From positions 2,802,696-2,866,695 of the forward strand of contig NZ_KV917374.1 in NCBI RefSeq assembly GCF_002019645.1: a DNA stretch of 64,000 nt, in the 5' to 3' direction. The notes beneath the pieces are model-generated. The model was not told the origin of the DNA. It searched no databases and saw only the letters and a list, made by a program, of their open reading frames with translations. This document shows positions 19,730 to 28,709 of the stretch, piece by piece (positions within the stretch are counted from its first letter, which is position 1; every line of letters starts with the position of its first letter). The translations under genes and the position numbers were made by a program. This DNA is from Litchfieldia alkalitelluris. GTDB lineage: Bacteria; Bacillota; Bacilli; Bacillales; Bacillaceae_L.

Positions 19730-19893
19730 ATATGGGTGGTATCCTGTGGAACCACACCTAAAAAGATAAATGCTTATAATCTTCATGTAATGTTCTGCCT
19801 TGATCCACTAATAAGGGACTGGGACAGAGGGATGAATTCTTAGATGTGTGTTCGCACTCACGTCCTTCTTTCTCTATGAAAGAAGGCTTTTTG
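19730..19893 (+). promoter_or_regulatory. Structured leader with terminator upstream of panB
   Basis: The leader has a GTGGT...ACCAC hairpin with an asymmetric A-containing internal loop (about 19735-19758). A second small hairpin carries a TTCG loop (about 19844-19859). A strong terminator follows, CCTTCTTTC / GAAAGAAGG, at 19864-19886 with a T tail. AAGGGAC (19813-19819) could pair with GTCCTT (19862-19867), competing with the terminator. Bacillus panB leaders are known to carry the small pan RNA motif, hairpins with bulged adenosines. I think this may be one, but could not match it to a consensus. Confidence 0.5.
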
Positions 19894-19960
19894 ATTTTAA
19901 ACGTGAGTCGGGTGATTTATTGAGATTCATTTCCTCTTTAATTAAAAAGGAGGAGTTTAA

Positions 19961-20797
19961 ATGAAGCAGTCGACAGATTTTATGAAAATGAAAGAAAATA
20001 AAGAGCCAATTGTTATGCTAACAGCATATGATTATCCTTCAGCTATGCACGCAGAGAAAGCTGATGTTGATATGATTCTAGTAGGCGATTCACTTGGAAT
20101 GGTTGTACTAGGGTACGATTCAACAATACCTGTTACGATAGAGGATATGATTCATCATACAAAGGCTGTTAAAAGAGGGGCAAAGGGTACATTTATTGTG
20201 ACAGATATGCCTTTTATGTCCTACCATATATCAAAAGCTGAAACCTTAAAAAATGCAGCCAGATTAGTTCAAGAAGCTGGTGCACATGCTGTAAAGGTTG
20301 AAGGTGCTAATGAAGTAGTTGATGTGATAAAAAGTTTAACAGAAGCAGGTGTTCCTGTAGTAGCACATCTTGGATTAACACCACAGGCAGTTGGTGTTCT
20401 TGGCGGTTATAAGGTTCAAGGAAAAGATGCAGAAAGTGCTAGGAAATTAATTGAGGATTCAAAGAAGTGTGAAGCAGCGGGAGCTATTGCGTTAGTATTA
20501 GAGTGTGTTCCTAGACAACTTGCAGAAGCGATTACAACGCAATTAAAGATTCCTACGATTGGAATTGGAGCAGGAAACCAAACAGATGGTCAAGTCCTTG
20601 TTTATCATGATGTTATTAGTTACGGAGTTGATAGAGTTCCAAAGTTTGTAAAGCAATTCGCTTCAATTGATCAACAAATTACTGATGGAATTAATCGTTT
20701 TGTTTCTGAAGTGAAAACAAAAGAATTTCCTAGTGAAGAGCATACTTACACGATGAAGGACCATGAGCTTTCATCACTTTACGGAGGAAAAAAGTAA
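19961..20797 (+). CDS. panB: 3-methyl-2-oxobutanoate hydroxymethyltransferase
   Basis: PanB adds a hydroxymethyl group from methylene-THF to ketoisovalerate, the first committed step to pantothenate. The TIM-barrel motifs [20 protein letters not shown] (metal and substrate site) and KVEG are present in a normal 278-residue protein. AAGGAGGAG precedes the ATG. The stop codon abuts the panC ATG directly. Confidence 0.97.
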   Translation: MKQSTDFMKMKENKEPIVMLTAYDYPSAMHAEKADVDMILVGDSLGMVVLGYDSTIPVTIEDMIHHTKAVKRGAKGTFIVTDMPFMSYHISKAETLKNAARLVQEAGAHAVKVEGANEVVDVIKSLTEAGVPVVAHLGLTPQAVGVLGGYKVQGKDAESARKLIEDSKKCEAAGAIALVLECVPRQLAEAITTQLKIPTIGIGAGNQTDGQVLVYHDVISYGVDRVPKFVKQFASIDQQITDGINRFVSEVKTKEFPSEEHTYTMKDHELSSLYGGKK

Positions 20798-21643
20798 ATG
20801 CGGATTATTACCTCTATTGAAGAAATGGAAAGGGAAGTTGCCCAGCATCGCGAGGCAAAATCTTCGATTGGATTTGTTCCGACTATGGGTTATTTACATG
20901 AAGGTCATCTAACCTTAATACACACTGCTAGAAAAGAGAATGACATCGTTATTGCTAGTATTTTTGTAAATCCGCTCCAATTTGGTCCTAATGAGGATTT
21001 TGATTCATACCCTCGTGACTTTGAGAGGGATGAACAACTTGCTAGGAACAATGGGGTAGATATCCTTTTTTATCCAAATGTCAACGACATGTATAAGCCA
21101 GACTTTTCATTTCAAATTAAAGTAATTGATAAAGTTGATGTTCTTTGTGGAAAAAAACGTGAAGGTCATTTTGATGGCGTTGCAACAGTGTTAATTAAAC
21201 TCTTCAACATTACAAGACCAAATCGGGTCTATTTTGGGATGAAGGACGCACAGCAAGTTGCCATTGTCACAAGTGTGATTGAAGATTTTAACTTCCCGAT
21301 TGAACTTGTTCCAGTAAGTACTGTCAGAGAAGAGGATGGGCTGGCCAAAAGTTCTAGAAACGTATATCTAACTGAACAGGAAAGACAAGAGGCACCTAAT
21401 CTTTATTACGGATTAAAGATGGCACGATCATTAATAGAAGATGGTGAAAGAAACCCAAATATAATCAGAAATAAGGTTATAGAACATATTGCCAATCATA
21501 CATCAGGAGAAATAGACTATGTCGAAGTCCTTAGTTATCCTGAATTAAAAGAGCAAAAAGAGGTTTTTGGTAAAATTATCATTGCGGTAGCGGTGAAGTT
21601 TACAAAAGCAAGGTTAATTGATAATATAACATTTGTTGTTTGA
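20798..21643 (+). CDS. panC: Pantothenate synthetase
   Basis: PanC joins pantoate and beta-alanine with ATP. The adenylate-forming HIGH-type site is PTMGYLHEGHLTLI, followed by FVNPLQFGPNEDF and the KMSK-like KSSRNVYL. Length is 281 residues. Its ribosome site (CGGAGG) lies in the end of panB, so the genes are coupled. Confidence 0.97.
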   Translation: MRIITSIEEMEREVAQHREAKSSIGFVPTMGYLHEGHLTLIHTARKENDIVIASIFVNPLQFGPNEDFDSYPRDFERDEQLARNNGVDILFYPNVNDMYKPDFSFQIKVIDKVDVLCGKKREGHFDGVATVLIKLFNITRPNRVYFGMKDAQQVAIVTSVIEDFNFPIELVPVSTVREEDGLAKSSRNVYLTEQERQEAPNLYYGLKMARSLIEDGERNPNIIRNKVIEHIANHTSGEIDYVEVLSYPELKEQKEVFGKIIIAVAVKFTKARLIDNITFVV

Positions 21644-21735
21644 GAAATTGAAGAAAAGCAATTGGAAAGAACTTTGGCTATTTACTTGCTATAGCTTAGT
21701 TTTACCTAGGATGTTCTTTATGAGGAGGAACAAGT

Positions 21736-22119
21736 ATGTTTCGTACTATGATGAGTGCAAAAATACATCGTGCACGTGTAACAGAAGCTAATTTAAATTA
21801 CGTAGGAAGTATTACAATAGATGAGGATATTTTAGATGCAGTAGGCATGCTTGCTAATGAAAAAGTACAGATTGTAAACAATAATAATGGTGCTAGATTA
21901 GAAACTTATATTATTCCTGGACCAAGAGGAAGTGGAACATTTTGTTTAAATGGTGCTGCTGCGAGACTCGTGCAAAAGGATGATATTATTATTGTCATAT
22001 CTTATGTGTTAGTAGGGCAAAATGAGCTATCAAACCATGTTCCGAAAGTTGCAATTATGGATGAAAATAACTGTATTAAACAATTGATTGGAAATGAGCC
22101 AGCTAGTACTGTATTATAA
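21736..22119 (+). CDS. panD: Aspartate 1-decarboxylase
   Basis: PanD makes beta-alanine from aspartate for PanC. The self-cleaving pyruvoyl site Gly24-Ser25 lies in NYVGSITID, and Lys9 and the later [14 protein letters not shown] match the active-site region. Length is 127 residues. GAGGAGG stands before the ATG. It closes the operon just before a terminator. Confidence 0.97.
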   Translation: MFRTMMSAKIHRARVTEANLNYVGSITIDEDILDAVGMLANEKVQIVNNNNGARLETYIIPGPRGSGTFCLNGAAARLVQKDDIIIVISYVLVGQNELSNHVPKVAIMDENNCIKQLIGNEPASTVL

Positions 22120-22125
22120 ATTTAT

Positions 22126-22150
22126 ACCCCCTAAGATGGGGGTTTTTTAT
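22126..22150 (+). terminator. Terminator after panBCD
   Basis: CCCCC (22127-22131) pairs with GGGGG (22138-22142), followed by a T run. Confidence 0.85.
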
Positions 22151-22343
22151 TTTTTGAATCAAGGCCTTATATGACAGATGCTTTTTAGAAAACAGAAGAG
22201 ATTTTTCTTGATTATAAGAAGAAACTTTGGAGATAAGACTGCCTTTCTGCATTCACGAAACAGCTTATATGAAAAAATAAATAGATTATTACATAACCTA
22301 AAATAAACGAGTGATAATGTGGGATGGATTGAGGTGAAGTACA

Positions 22344-25145
22344 ATGAATAAAAGATTTGTAGTCGTTGATTTAGAAACAACAGGTAATGCTCCTAAAAAA
22401 GGTGACCGCATTATACAAATTGCTGCTGTTGTTATTGAAAATGGAGAGATATGTGAAAAGTTTTCTAGTTTTATTAATCCAAATCGTCCAATTCCCCCTT
22501 TTATAGAGCAATTGACAGGTATTTCAACTAATAATGTTCAACACGCACCTGATTTTAAGCTGATAGCACCGGAAATTGTTTCGATGCTTGAAAATTCGTA
22601 TTTTGTAGCACACAATGTACCATTTGATTTATCTTTTCTTCAAGCTGAGCTCGAGCACAATGGGTTCCCAAGATTTAGTGGGCCAACGATCGATACGGTG
22701 GAGCTCTCAAGAATATTACTTCCTGGGGTCGAGAGCTATAAATTGGGTCATTTAGCTGAGAATTTTTCATTAAGTCATCTTCAACCTCATCGTGCAGATA
22801 GTGATGCAGAGGTAACTGCGGAGCTCTTATTAAAAATTTTAGATAAGTTAGCTCTCTTACCAATTGTAACAACCCAAAAATTGTTAACCCTCTCAAAAGG
22901 GTATAAAAGTGATGTCCAAGATATATTAATTGAACAAATACAGGAAAAGCAAAGCAAGATAAGTAATGATGATGTTACATACGATACCTTCCGGGGGATA
23001 GCACTGAAGAAACAAACACCACTCCAGTATAGTAGAGGGGAAGATATTGATTATAATCAATTTAAAAAAGGATTAATTAAAAAAGAACTAAAAAATAACC
23101 ATTATGAATATCGACCCGAACAAATGAAGATGATGGACTTTGTTTACGATATTCAGGAAACAAAACAACATGGCCTTTTAGAGGGTGGTACTGGGAGTGG
23201 TAAAACGTTTGCATACTTAATTCCTAGTATCTTTAATGCCAAGAAAAATGGAAAGCAAGTTGTTATTAGCACACATACTATTCAGCTTCAACAGCAGCTA
23301 GTAGACCATGACTTACCAATGATTTGCGAGACGCTTCCTTTTGAGGTTACATTTTCATTACTTAAAGGAAGAAGCCATTATCTATCTTTGAGGAAATTCG
23401 AACAATCTTTATATGAACTAGATGATAATTATGATACAACCTTAACTAAGTCACAAATCCTAGTATGGCTTACAGAGACTACAACAGGAGATGTGGAGGA
23501 AATAAATTTACCATCAGGTGGACAGATTTATTGGAACACAGTAAACGTTGATTCAACAAGTATTGAATTGAAAGAAGATCCATGGGAAGATCGGTGTTTT
23601 TATAAGCGAGCAAGACAAAAGGCATCTCAGTGCAACTTGATTATAACAAATCATGCACTTCTTTTTTCAGATTTAATAAATGAGAAAGAGCTAATTCCGT
23701 CTTATGATTATCTTGTGATTGATGAGGCGCATCAAATGGATCAAATTGCTAGTAAACATCTTGGTCATAAAATTCATTATCTTCAAATTCATACGATCAT
23801 TACTCAGTTAGGCACACTTGATAATAATCAGTTACTTTCAAAAAGTTCGAAAATATTTACTGCTATTGGTCAAGGGAAATCTGATTTTATGGAAATAGAA
23901 AGGATCACCAAGGATATAAAACATCTATTAGATGATTTATTTGTGATGATGCGCACCTACGTCCTTGAGATATCTGATGATAAATCTGGTGAGGATCCGA
24001 ATAAAATAAGCTATAGTTTTCAACCACATCTAGAAAATAATGTATATTGGGACATGGTGATTGATTTAATTGAACAAGTTAACCATCAGAAAAAAATATA
24101 TATAATGGTTGCAAAAAGACAAATGAAACTTATTGAAAGTAATTCACATATGATTACACCATTTCAGTATGGGACTTTTATGGATTATTACTATTTGGTT
24201 CTAAAACTTGAAAAAATAATTAATCTACTCAAGTCCTTATTAACAGAAGAACAGTCAAATGCAGTTTCTTGGATTGAGATTGATCGGAAAGGTGCAAAAA
24301 ACGCAACCTCAATTTATTGTCAACCAGTTGATGTGTCAGATATGTTGGCAGATAAACTTTTTGCATTTAAGAAAAGTGTCTTATTAACCTCTGCAACATT
24401 AACTGTTCGAGAATCTTTTAATTATACAATCAATAAGCTTGGTTTAAATGATTTTCAACCGCCAACTTTACGTGTTTCTTCACCTTTTGACTTATCACAA
24501 CAAGCGGTGATCATGTTGCCAAACGACTTACCTGATATAAATGAAAAAGATGAACAAACTTTTGTAGAGGAACTAGCTAGACAACTTATTGAAATTGCTC
24601 AAATTACTAAGGGGAGAATGCTTGTTTTATTTACATCCAACAATATGCTAAGAAAAGTATATATTCAGCTGAAAAATTCGTCCAAATTAAATGAATATAT
24701 CCTAATTGCCCAAGGTATTAGTGGTGGAAGTAAAGCGAAACTCACGAAAAACTTTAAAGCATTTAATAAATCGATCCTTCTGGGTACAAGTAGCTTTTGG
24801 GAAGGTATTGATATTGCAGGTGAACAATTATCTACAGTAATTATTGTAAGATTACCATTCGCAAACCCAAGTGATCCAATCTATAAAGCGAAGACTGAAT
24901 TATACAAAGCCAAAGGTTTAAATCCGTTTACTGAATTAGCATTACCCGATGCAATCATTCGATTTAAGCAAGGATTTGGAAGACTTATAAGAACGAAAAG
25001 TGACAAAGGTATTGTGTTTGTTATGGACAGAAGAATATCAAAGACAAGCTATGGAACAAAATTTTTACAAGCGATTCCTGAGGTCCCTGTTATTGAAGAT
25101 CATTTAGAGAATTTGTTAAATAAAATGGATAACTGGTTATCATAA
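22344..25145 (+). CDS. dinG: ATP-dependent helicase/3-5 exonuclease DinG
   Basis: The 933-residue protein fuses an N-terminal DEDDh exonuclease domain (VVDLETTG, residues 8-15) to an XPD-like helicase. The exonuclease continues with HNVPFDLSFL and HRADSDAEVTAELL. In the helicase, Walker A is GGTGSGKT, the Walker B box is DEAH and GRLIRTKSDKG is motif VI. The exonuclease fusion is the Gram-positive form of DinG. The iron-sulfur cysteines of the E. coli enzyme are not evident. GAGGTGAAG precedes the ATG. Confidence 0.95.
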   Translation: MNKRFVVVDLETTGNAPKKGDRIIQIAAVVIENGEICEKFSSFINPNRPIPPFIEQLTGISTNNVQHAPDFKLIAPEIVSMLENSYFVAHNVPFDLSFLQAELEHNGFPRFSGPTIDTVELSRILLPGVESYKLGHLAENFSLSHLQPHRADSDAEVTAELLLKILDKLALLPIVTTQKLLTLSKGYKSDVQDILIEQIQEKQSKISNDDVTYDTFRGIALKKQTPLQYSRGEDIDYNQFKKGLIKKELKNNHYEYRPEQMKMMDFVYDIQETKQHGLLEGGTGSGKTFAYLIPSIFNAKKNGKQVVISTHTIQLQQQLVDHDLPMICETLPFEVTFSLLKGRSHYLSLRKFEQSLYELDDNYDTTLTKSQILVWLTETTTGDVEEINLPSGGQIYWNTVNVDSTSIELKEDPWEDRCFYKRARQKASQCNLIITNHALLFSDLINEKELIPSYDYLVIDEAHQMDQIASKHLGHKIHYLQIHTIITQLGTLDNNQLLSKSSKIFTAIGQGKSDFMEIERITKDIKHLLDDLFVMMRTYVLEISDDKSGEDPNKISYSFQPHLENNVYWDMVIDLIEQVNHQKKIYIMVAKRQMKLIESNSHMITPFQYGTFMDYYYLVLKLEKIINLLKSLLTEEQSNAVSWIEIDRKGAKNATSIYCQPVDVSDMLADKLFAFKKSVLLTSATLTVRESFNYTINKLGLNDFQPPTLRVSSPFDLSQQAVIMLPNDLPDINEKDEQTFVEELARQLIEIAQITKGRMLVLFTSNNMLRKVYIQLKNSSKLNEYILIAQGISGGSKAKLTKNFKAFNKSILLGTSSFWEGIDIAGEQLSTVIIVRLPFANPSDPIYKAKTELYKAKGLNPFTELALPDAIIRFKQGFGRLIRTKSDKGIVFVMDRRISKTSYGTKFLQAIPEVPVIEDHLENLLNKMDNWLS

Positions 25146-25265
25146 AGAGTTAGTGGGTAAACATAATGGTAGAACTTCTTAAGAAGAAACTCGTTCCCAA
25201 AAATTTTATGAATTCAAATTATAACACCATGAAAAAACACGCGTTTCATTTTGGAGGAAATTGGT

Positions 25266-26117
25266 TTGAAGAGATTTGTATTAGTTATGGTTACTTTCAT
25301 TTCTAGTCTTTTCCTTAGTGGATTAACAAGTAACGATATACCTACCGATATTGAAAAAGTTAATTTGAAGATTAAAGAAGATCAACTGGCATTTACATTT
25401 TTAAGTCTTAGTAGTGGGGAAGCAACCTTAATTCAAAATAGTAGAGGTGACAACATATTAATTAATACAGGTGGTCCCAAAACAGAAGGCGAATTAAAGG
25501 AATTGCTGACACTCTACGATATTAACTCGTTTCACTCGGTTATACTGACAAAAAATGATAATGAGTATAAAGCAAACATTGAATATTTATCAAAAAATTA
25601 CTTGATCGGAAAAACAATTGTGGGTGAGCATCTAACGGATTCCAAAATTAGAACAACAAACAATCTAATTACATGGAAAAGCGGTGATAAATTAGAACTT
25701 CTACCCGGATTAACTGTTGAGGTCATTCAAGAAAATGAAGATGCTTCAGGGAGTTTAGGTATGGATTTACTTTTAAGCTTTGGTAAACACGAATTACTTT
25801 ATATGACAAGTTCAAATACCGAATTAGAAAAAAATATCATTTTAAAAAGAGATCTTTCATCGGTAAATATAATTAAAGTGCCTGAATTTGCAAGTAATAC
25901 TGGAACATCTCAAAAATTCTTAGAACATATTGATCCACAAGTAGCTGTTATTTTTCAAAAAAGAGGTTTAAATGTAAGTCAAGATGTCATTGAGCGACTT
26001 CAGGAAACTTGGATTGACATTTATCACACGAGACAGTTTGGTAACATTACAATCAAATGTGATGAAGAAGATTATGACATAATAACCCTTTCGGTTGAAA
26101 GTGCTAATCAAATCTAA
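25266..26117 (+). CDS. MBL-fold protein of ComEC type, metal site lost, with signal sequence
   Basis: The TTG at 25266 has GGAGG eight bases upstream, giving 283 residues with an N-terminal hydrophobic signal (FVLVMVTFISSLFLSGL). The segment FTFLSLSSGEATLIQNSRGDNILINTGG has the layout of the first strands of the ComEC/Rec2 metallo-beta-lactamase domain. Where THPHADH would stand, the protein has TKNDNEY, so the zinc ligands are absent. I know no gene name. It may be a secreted or anchored non-catalytic relative. It lies between dinG and ypmA. Confidence 0.6.
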   Translation: MKRFVLVMVTFISSLFLSGLTSNDIPTDIEKVNLKIKEDQLAFTFLSLSSGEATLIQNSRGDNILINTGGPKTEGELKELLTLYDINSFHSVILTKNDNEYKANIEYLSKNYLIGKTIVGEHLTDSKIRTTNNLITWKSGDKLELLPGLTVEVIQENEDASGSLGMDLLLSFGKHELLYMTSSNTELEKNIILKRDLSSVNIIKVPEFASNTGTSQKFLEHIDPQVAVIFQKRGLNVSQDVIERLQETWIDIYHTRQFGNITIKCDEEDYDIITLSVESANQI

Positions 26118-26210
26118 TTATAGAAAGAATTTAATGGATAATAACCGGACTTCTCTAATGGAGTTCGGTTGGTGTTTCAACCATAGGATTTAAGTAGAAA
26201 AATGAGAAAA

Positions 26211-26234
26211 CAAAAAAACCTGTCATAGACAGGT
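26211..26234 (-). terminator. Minus-strand intrinsic terminator without an obvious gene
   Basis: ACCTGTC (26218-26224) and GACAGGT (26228-26234) pair around a three-base loop. On the minus strand the hairpin is followed by seven T. The plus side has no T run. No minus-strand gene is seen to its right before 26410. Confidence 0.5.
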
Positions 26235-26409
26235 AAAGAGTGTGGGTATAGGAGTTTAATTTTGCGAAAATTTATTAACGTAAAGGTGTGTTCACCTGTT
26301 ATAATGGTTAAAGAATTACTTCAACTATTTGTTGTAGTAATTATATTATTACCTTGATATGAACTCGCTATAAGTAGAAAAATTTGTGATACATACGGGA
26401 GGAAATGTT

Positions 26410-26580
26410 GTGGAAAGTAAAATTGAAATATTATCTACAATAAAAATTCAACATTCTCCAGATCTCTATAAGATTGTGGATAATTTAAATAGAACATTAA
26501 AACACCAAGATTTAATGTTCGGTCTGGCTCTGGATAATAAAGATCAAAATATAGCGATTTTCACCATTTATCGTACATAA
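26410..26580 (+). CDS. ypmA: Small conserved protein YpmA
   Basis: A 56-residue protein of the YpmA (DUF4264) family, in the same position as in B. subtilis. The GTG at 26410 follows GGGAGGA by five bases and gives the expected length; an upstream in-frame GTG at 26386 would read through that site. The sequence is soluble with a ...QNIAIFTIYRT end. The function is unknown. ypmB starts eight bases later. Confidence 0.85.
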   Translation: MESKIEILSTIKIQHSPDLYKIVDNLNRTLKHQDLMFGLALDNKDQNIAIFTIYRT

Positions 26581-26587
26581 TTGTCAT

Positions 26588-27088
26588 ATGAAAAAGTGGA
26601 TTATTTTTGTTAGCATTTTTATATTCCTGCTTGTTGGGTGGGGGTTTATCTCGATTTATCAAGCAACAGTTAATGTTAAATTTTCGGAGCAAGAAAAAGC
26701 AATCTTAAAAGTTCAAGAGGATGGCATTTTAGAGTCCATAGTTGAAGCAACGACCTATTATGGTACCGAAGAATATCAAATTGTAACTGGTATTGATTCC
26801 AATGGCGATGAAGTAATCGTGTGGGTCCCTACTAATGAAAAAAAAGATATGATCAAGCGTAATGCTTCCGAAGGTGTAACGAAAGAGGAAGCATTAGATA
26901 TCTTATTAAGCAACCCTGAATTACATCCAAAAGAAGTTTGGTCAATTAAATTAGGGATGGAATGGGATGCGAAAACAAGTAAAGACAGACCAATTTGGGA
27001 AATAATTTATCTTGATGAGAATGATCGGATAACTTATTATAGAAGTTTCTTTTCAACAGGTGATTATTGGAAAATCATTAAACCTTAA
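26588..27088 (+). CDS. ypmB: Membrane-anchored protein YpmB (DUF5590)
   Basis: A 166-residue protein with one N-terminal membrane helix (IIFVSIFIFLLVGWGFISIY) and an extracytoplasmic PepSY-like region (VTKEEALDILLSNPELHPKEVWSIKLG). It belongs to the YpmB family. No ribosome binding site is seen before the ATG; the short gap to ypmA suggests translational coupling. aspB follows 20 bases later with its own good site. Confidence 0.85.
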   Translation: MKKWIIFVSIFIFLLVGWGFISIYQATVNVKFSEQEKAILKVQEDGILESIVEATTYYGTEEYQIVTGIDSNGDEVIVWVPTNEKKDMIKRNASEGVTKEEALDILLSNPELHPKEVWSIKLGMEWDAKTSKDRPIWEIIYLDENDRITYYRSFFSTGDYWKIIKP

Positions 27089-27108
27089 AATTCAGGGGGA
27101 GCGCGAAA

Positions 27109-28293
27109 ATGAAATTAGCAAAAAGAGTATCGGCATTAACACCATCAACGACACTAGAGATTACAGCAAAAGCCCAAGAATTAAAAGCAGCTGGTCACGA
27201 TGTAATTGGTCTTGGAGCTGGAGAACCAGACTTTAATACACCACAACATATCATTGATGCTGCAATTGAAGCCATGAATGAAGGTCATACAAAATATACT
27301 CCTACAGCAGGACTAGCTTCATTGAAAAAAGAAATTATAGAAAAATTTAAAAAAGACCAAGAAATTACATATAAGCCTTCAGAAATCATTGTTTGTTCTG
27401 GAGCAAAACATGCCCTTTATACCTTGTTCCAAGTTATCTTGGACGATGAGGATGAGGTTATTATACCTACTCCTTATTGGGTAAGCTATCCTGAACAAGT
27501 TAAGCTAGCGGGAGGCATTCCTGTTTATGTCGAGGGTAGAGAGTCAAACGAATTTAAGATTACTCCAGCTGAACTCGAAAAGGGGATTACTTCTCGTACA
27601 AAAGCAGTAATACTTAATTCACCAAGTAACCCAACTGGAATGCTATACACAGAAAATGAACTACAAGCACTCGGAGAAGTTTGTTTAAAGCATGATATTT
27701 TAATTGTATCAGATGAAATTTATGAAAAATTAATATATGCAGGACACAAGCACGTCTCAATTGCTCAACTCTCTCCGAAACTTAAAGAGCAAACAATCAT
27801 CATTAATGGAGTATCAAAATCTCATTCAATGACTGGTTGGAGAATAGGATATGCAGCCGGTAATAAGGAGATAATTACAGCGATGACAAACTTAGCAAGT
27901 CACAGCACTTCTAATCCTACCTCTATAGCTCAATATGGCTCAATTGCCGCTTATCATGGAACTCAGGATCCAGTTGAAGAGATGAGGCAGGCATTTGAAG
28001 AGAGATTAGATATTATATTTGAAAAACTAATCGCAATTCCAGGATTTTCGTGTATAAAACCACAAGGCGCATTTTACCTTTTTCCGAATGTAAAAGAAGC
28101 TGCTTATAACACTGGATTTAACAACGTTGATGATTTCGCAAAGGGTTTATTAGAAGATGTAAAAGTGGCAGTTGTACCTGGGTCTGGGTTTGGAGCACCT
28201 GAAAATATTAGGCTTTCATATGCTACTTCATTGGAAGCACTTGAAGAAGCCCTAAAGCGAATCGAGCAGTTCGTTAAGGAAAATCAAAGATAG
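27109..28293 (+). CDS. aspB: Aspartate aminotransferase
   Basis: A class I pyridoxal-phosphate aminotransferase of 394 residues that makes aspartate from oxaloacetate. Motifs are GLGAGEPDFNTP near the N-terminus, NSPSNPTGMLY, SDEIYEKL, and the PLP lysine in NGVSKSHSMTGWRIGYAAG (Lys237). AGGGGGAGCG precedes the ATG. Its neighbour asnS uses aspartate to make Asn-tRNA, the same arrangement as in B. subtilis. Confidence 0.95.
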   Translation: MKLAKRVSALTPSTTLEITAKAQELKAAGHDVIGLGAGEPDFNTPQHIIDAAIEAMNEGHTKYTPTAGLASLKKEIIEKFKKDQEITYKPSEIIVCSGAKHALYTLFQVILDDEDEVIIPTPYWVSYPEQVKLAGGIPVYVEGRESNEFKITPAELEKGITSRTKAVILNSPSNPTGMLYTENELQALGEVCLKHDILIVSDEIYEKLIYAGHKHVSIAQLSPKLKEQTIIINGVSKSHSMTGWRIGYAAGNKEIITAMTNLASHSTSNPTSIAQYGSIAAYHGTQDPVEEMRQAFEERLDIIFEKLIAIPGFSCIKPQGAFYLFPNVKEAAYNTGFNNVDDFAKGLLEDVKVAVVPGSGFGAPENIRLSYATSLEALEEALKRIEQFVKENQR

Positions 28294-28370
28294 GCAAATT
28301 TTAAAATAAGATAACGAATACGACTAAATCCATGTTGACCTATGCATTATAGAAATTATTTATTGATGGT

Positions 28371-28517
28371 CACTCAATGTGGAATTGGAGGAGAATTCAC
28401 TCGATTACTCAGGGATATAGCCGCCCCGGGAAAACCACTGAACTTTGCGACGAGGAGGTTCCCGGACCAGTACGTGGCAAGCGAGTGAATCAGAGGGAAT
28501 AGAACTCTCCACTAAGT
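28371..28517 (+). repeat. Intergenic hairpin repeat, copy B
   Basis: This GC-rich block between aspB and asnS has arms ATTCACTCG (28395-28403) and CGAGTGAAT (28482-28490). An inner pair CCGGGAA / TTCCCGG also occurs. Its outer frame (CACTCAATGTGGAAT...GGAATAGAACTCT...ACTAAG) follows copy A at 7190-7341, while the paired arms are quite different in sequence. Confidence 0.7.
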
Positions 28518-28548
28518 AGTCTGTTACTTAAAATTTTAAATAAGGTAA

Positions 28549-28608
28549 AGCAAATCACTGGAATACAATATCTTACGTATCCAATGGTTTGCTCTTTTTA
28601 TTTTTTTA
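28549..28608 (+). terminator. Terminator after aspB
   Basis: AGCAAATCACTGGA and TCCAATGGTTTGCT pair with few mismatches (28549-28592) and a long T-rich tail follows. Confidence 0.85.
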
Positions 28609-28609
28609 T

Positions 28610-28638
28610 TTGCTTACACCTGTCTACAAAGGTATAAT
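28610..28638 (+). promoter_or_regulatory. Sigma-A promoter for asnS
   Basis: TTGCTT (28610-28615) and TATAAT (28633-28638) have an ideal 17-base spacer, about 70 bases before asnS. The short leader leaves no room for a T-box. Confidence 0.75.
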
Positions 28639-28709
28639 ATGTTGTTGTATAAGGAATAAAAAGCTATACATAAATAATTTGTCATTTTTGCTTTTTGGAG
28701 GGAAACAGA

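Noticed and set aside
19735-19760. GGGTGG near the panB leader considered as a T-box
   Set aside because: The following bases do not fit the T-box antiterminator sequence, no specifier stem is visible, and pan genes are not usual T-box targets.
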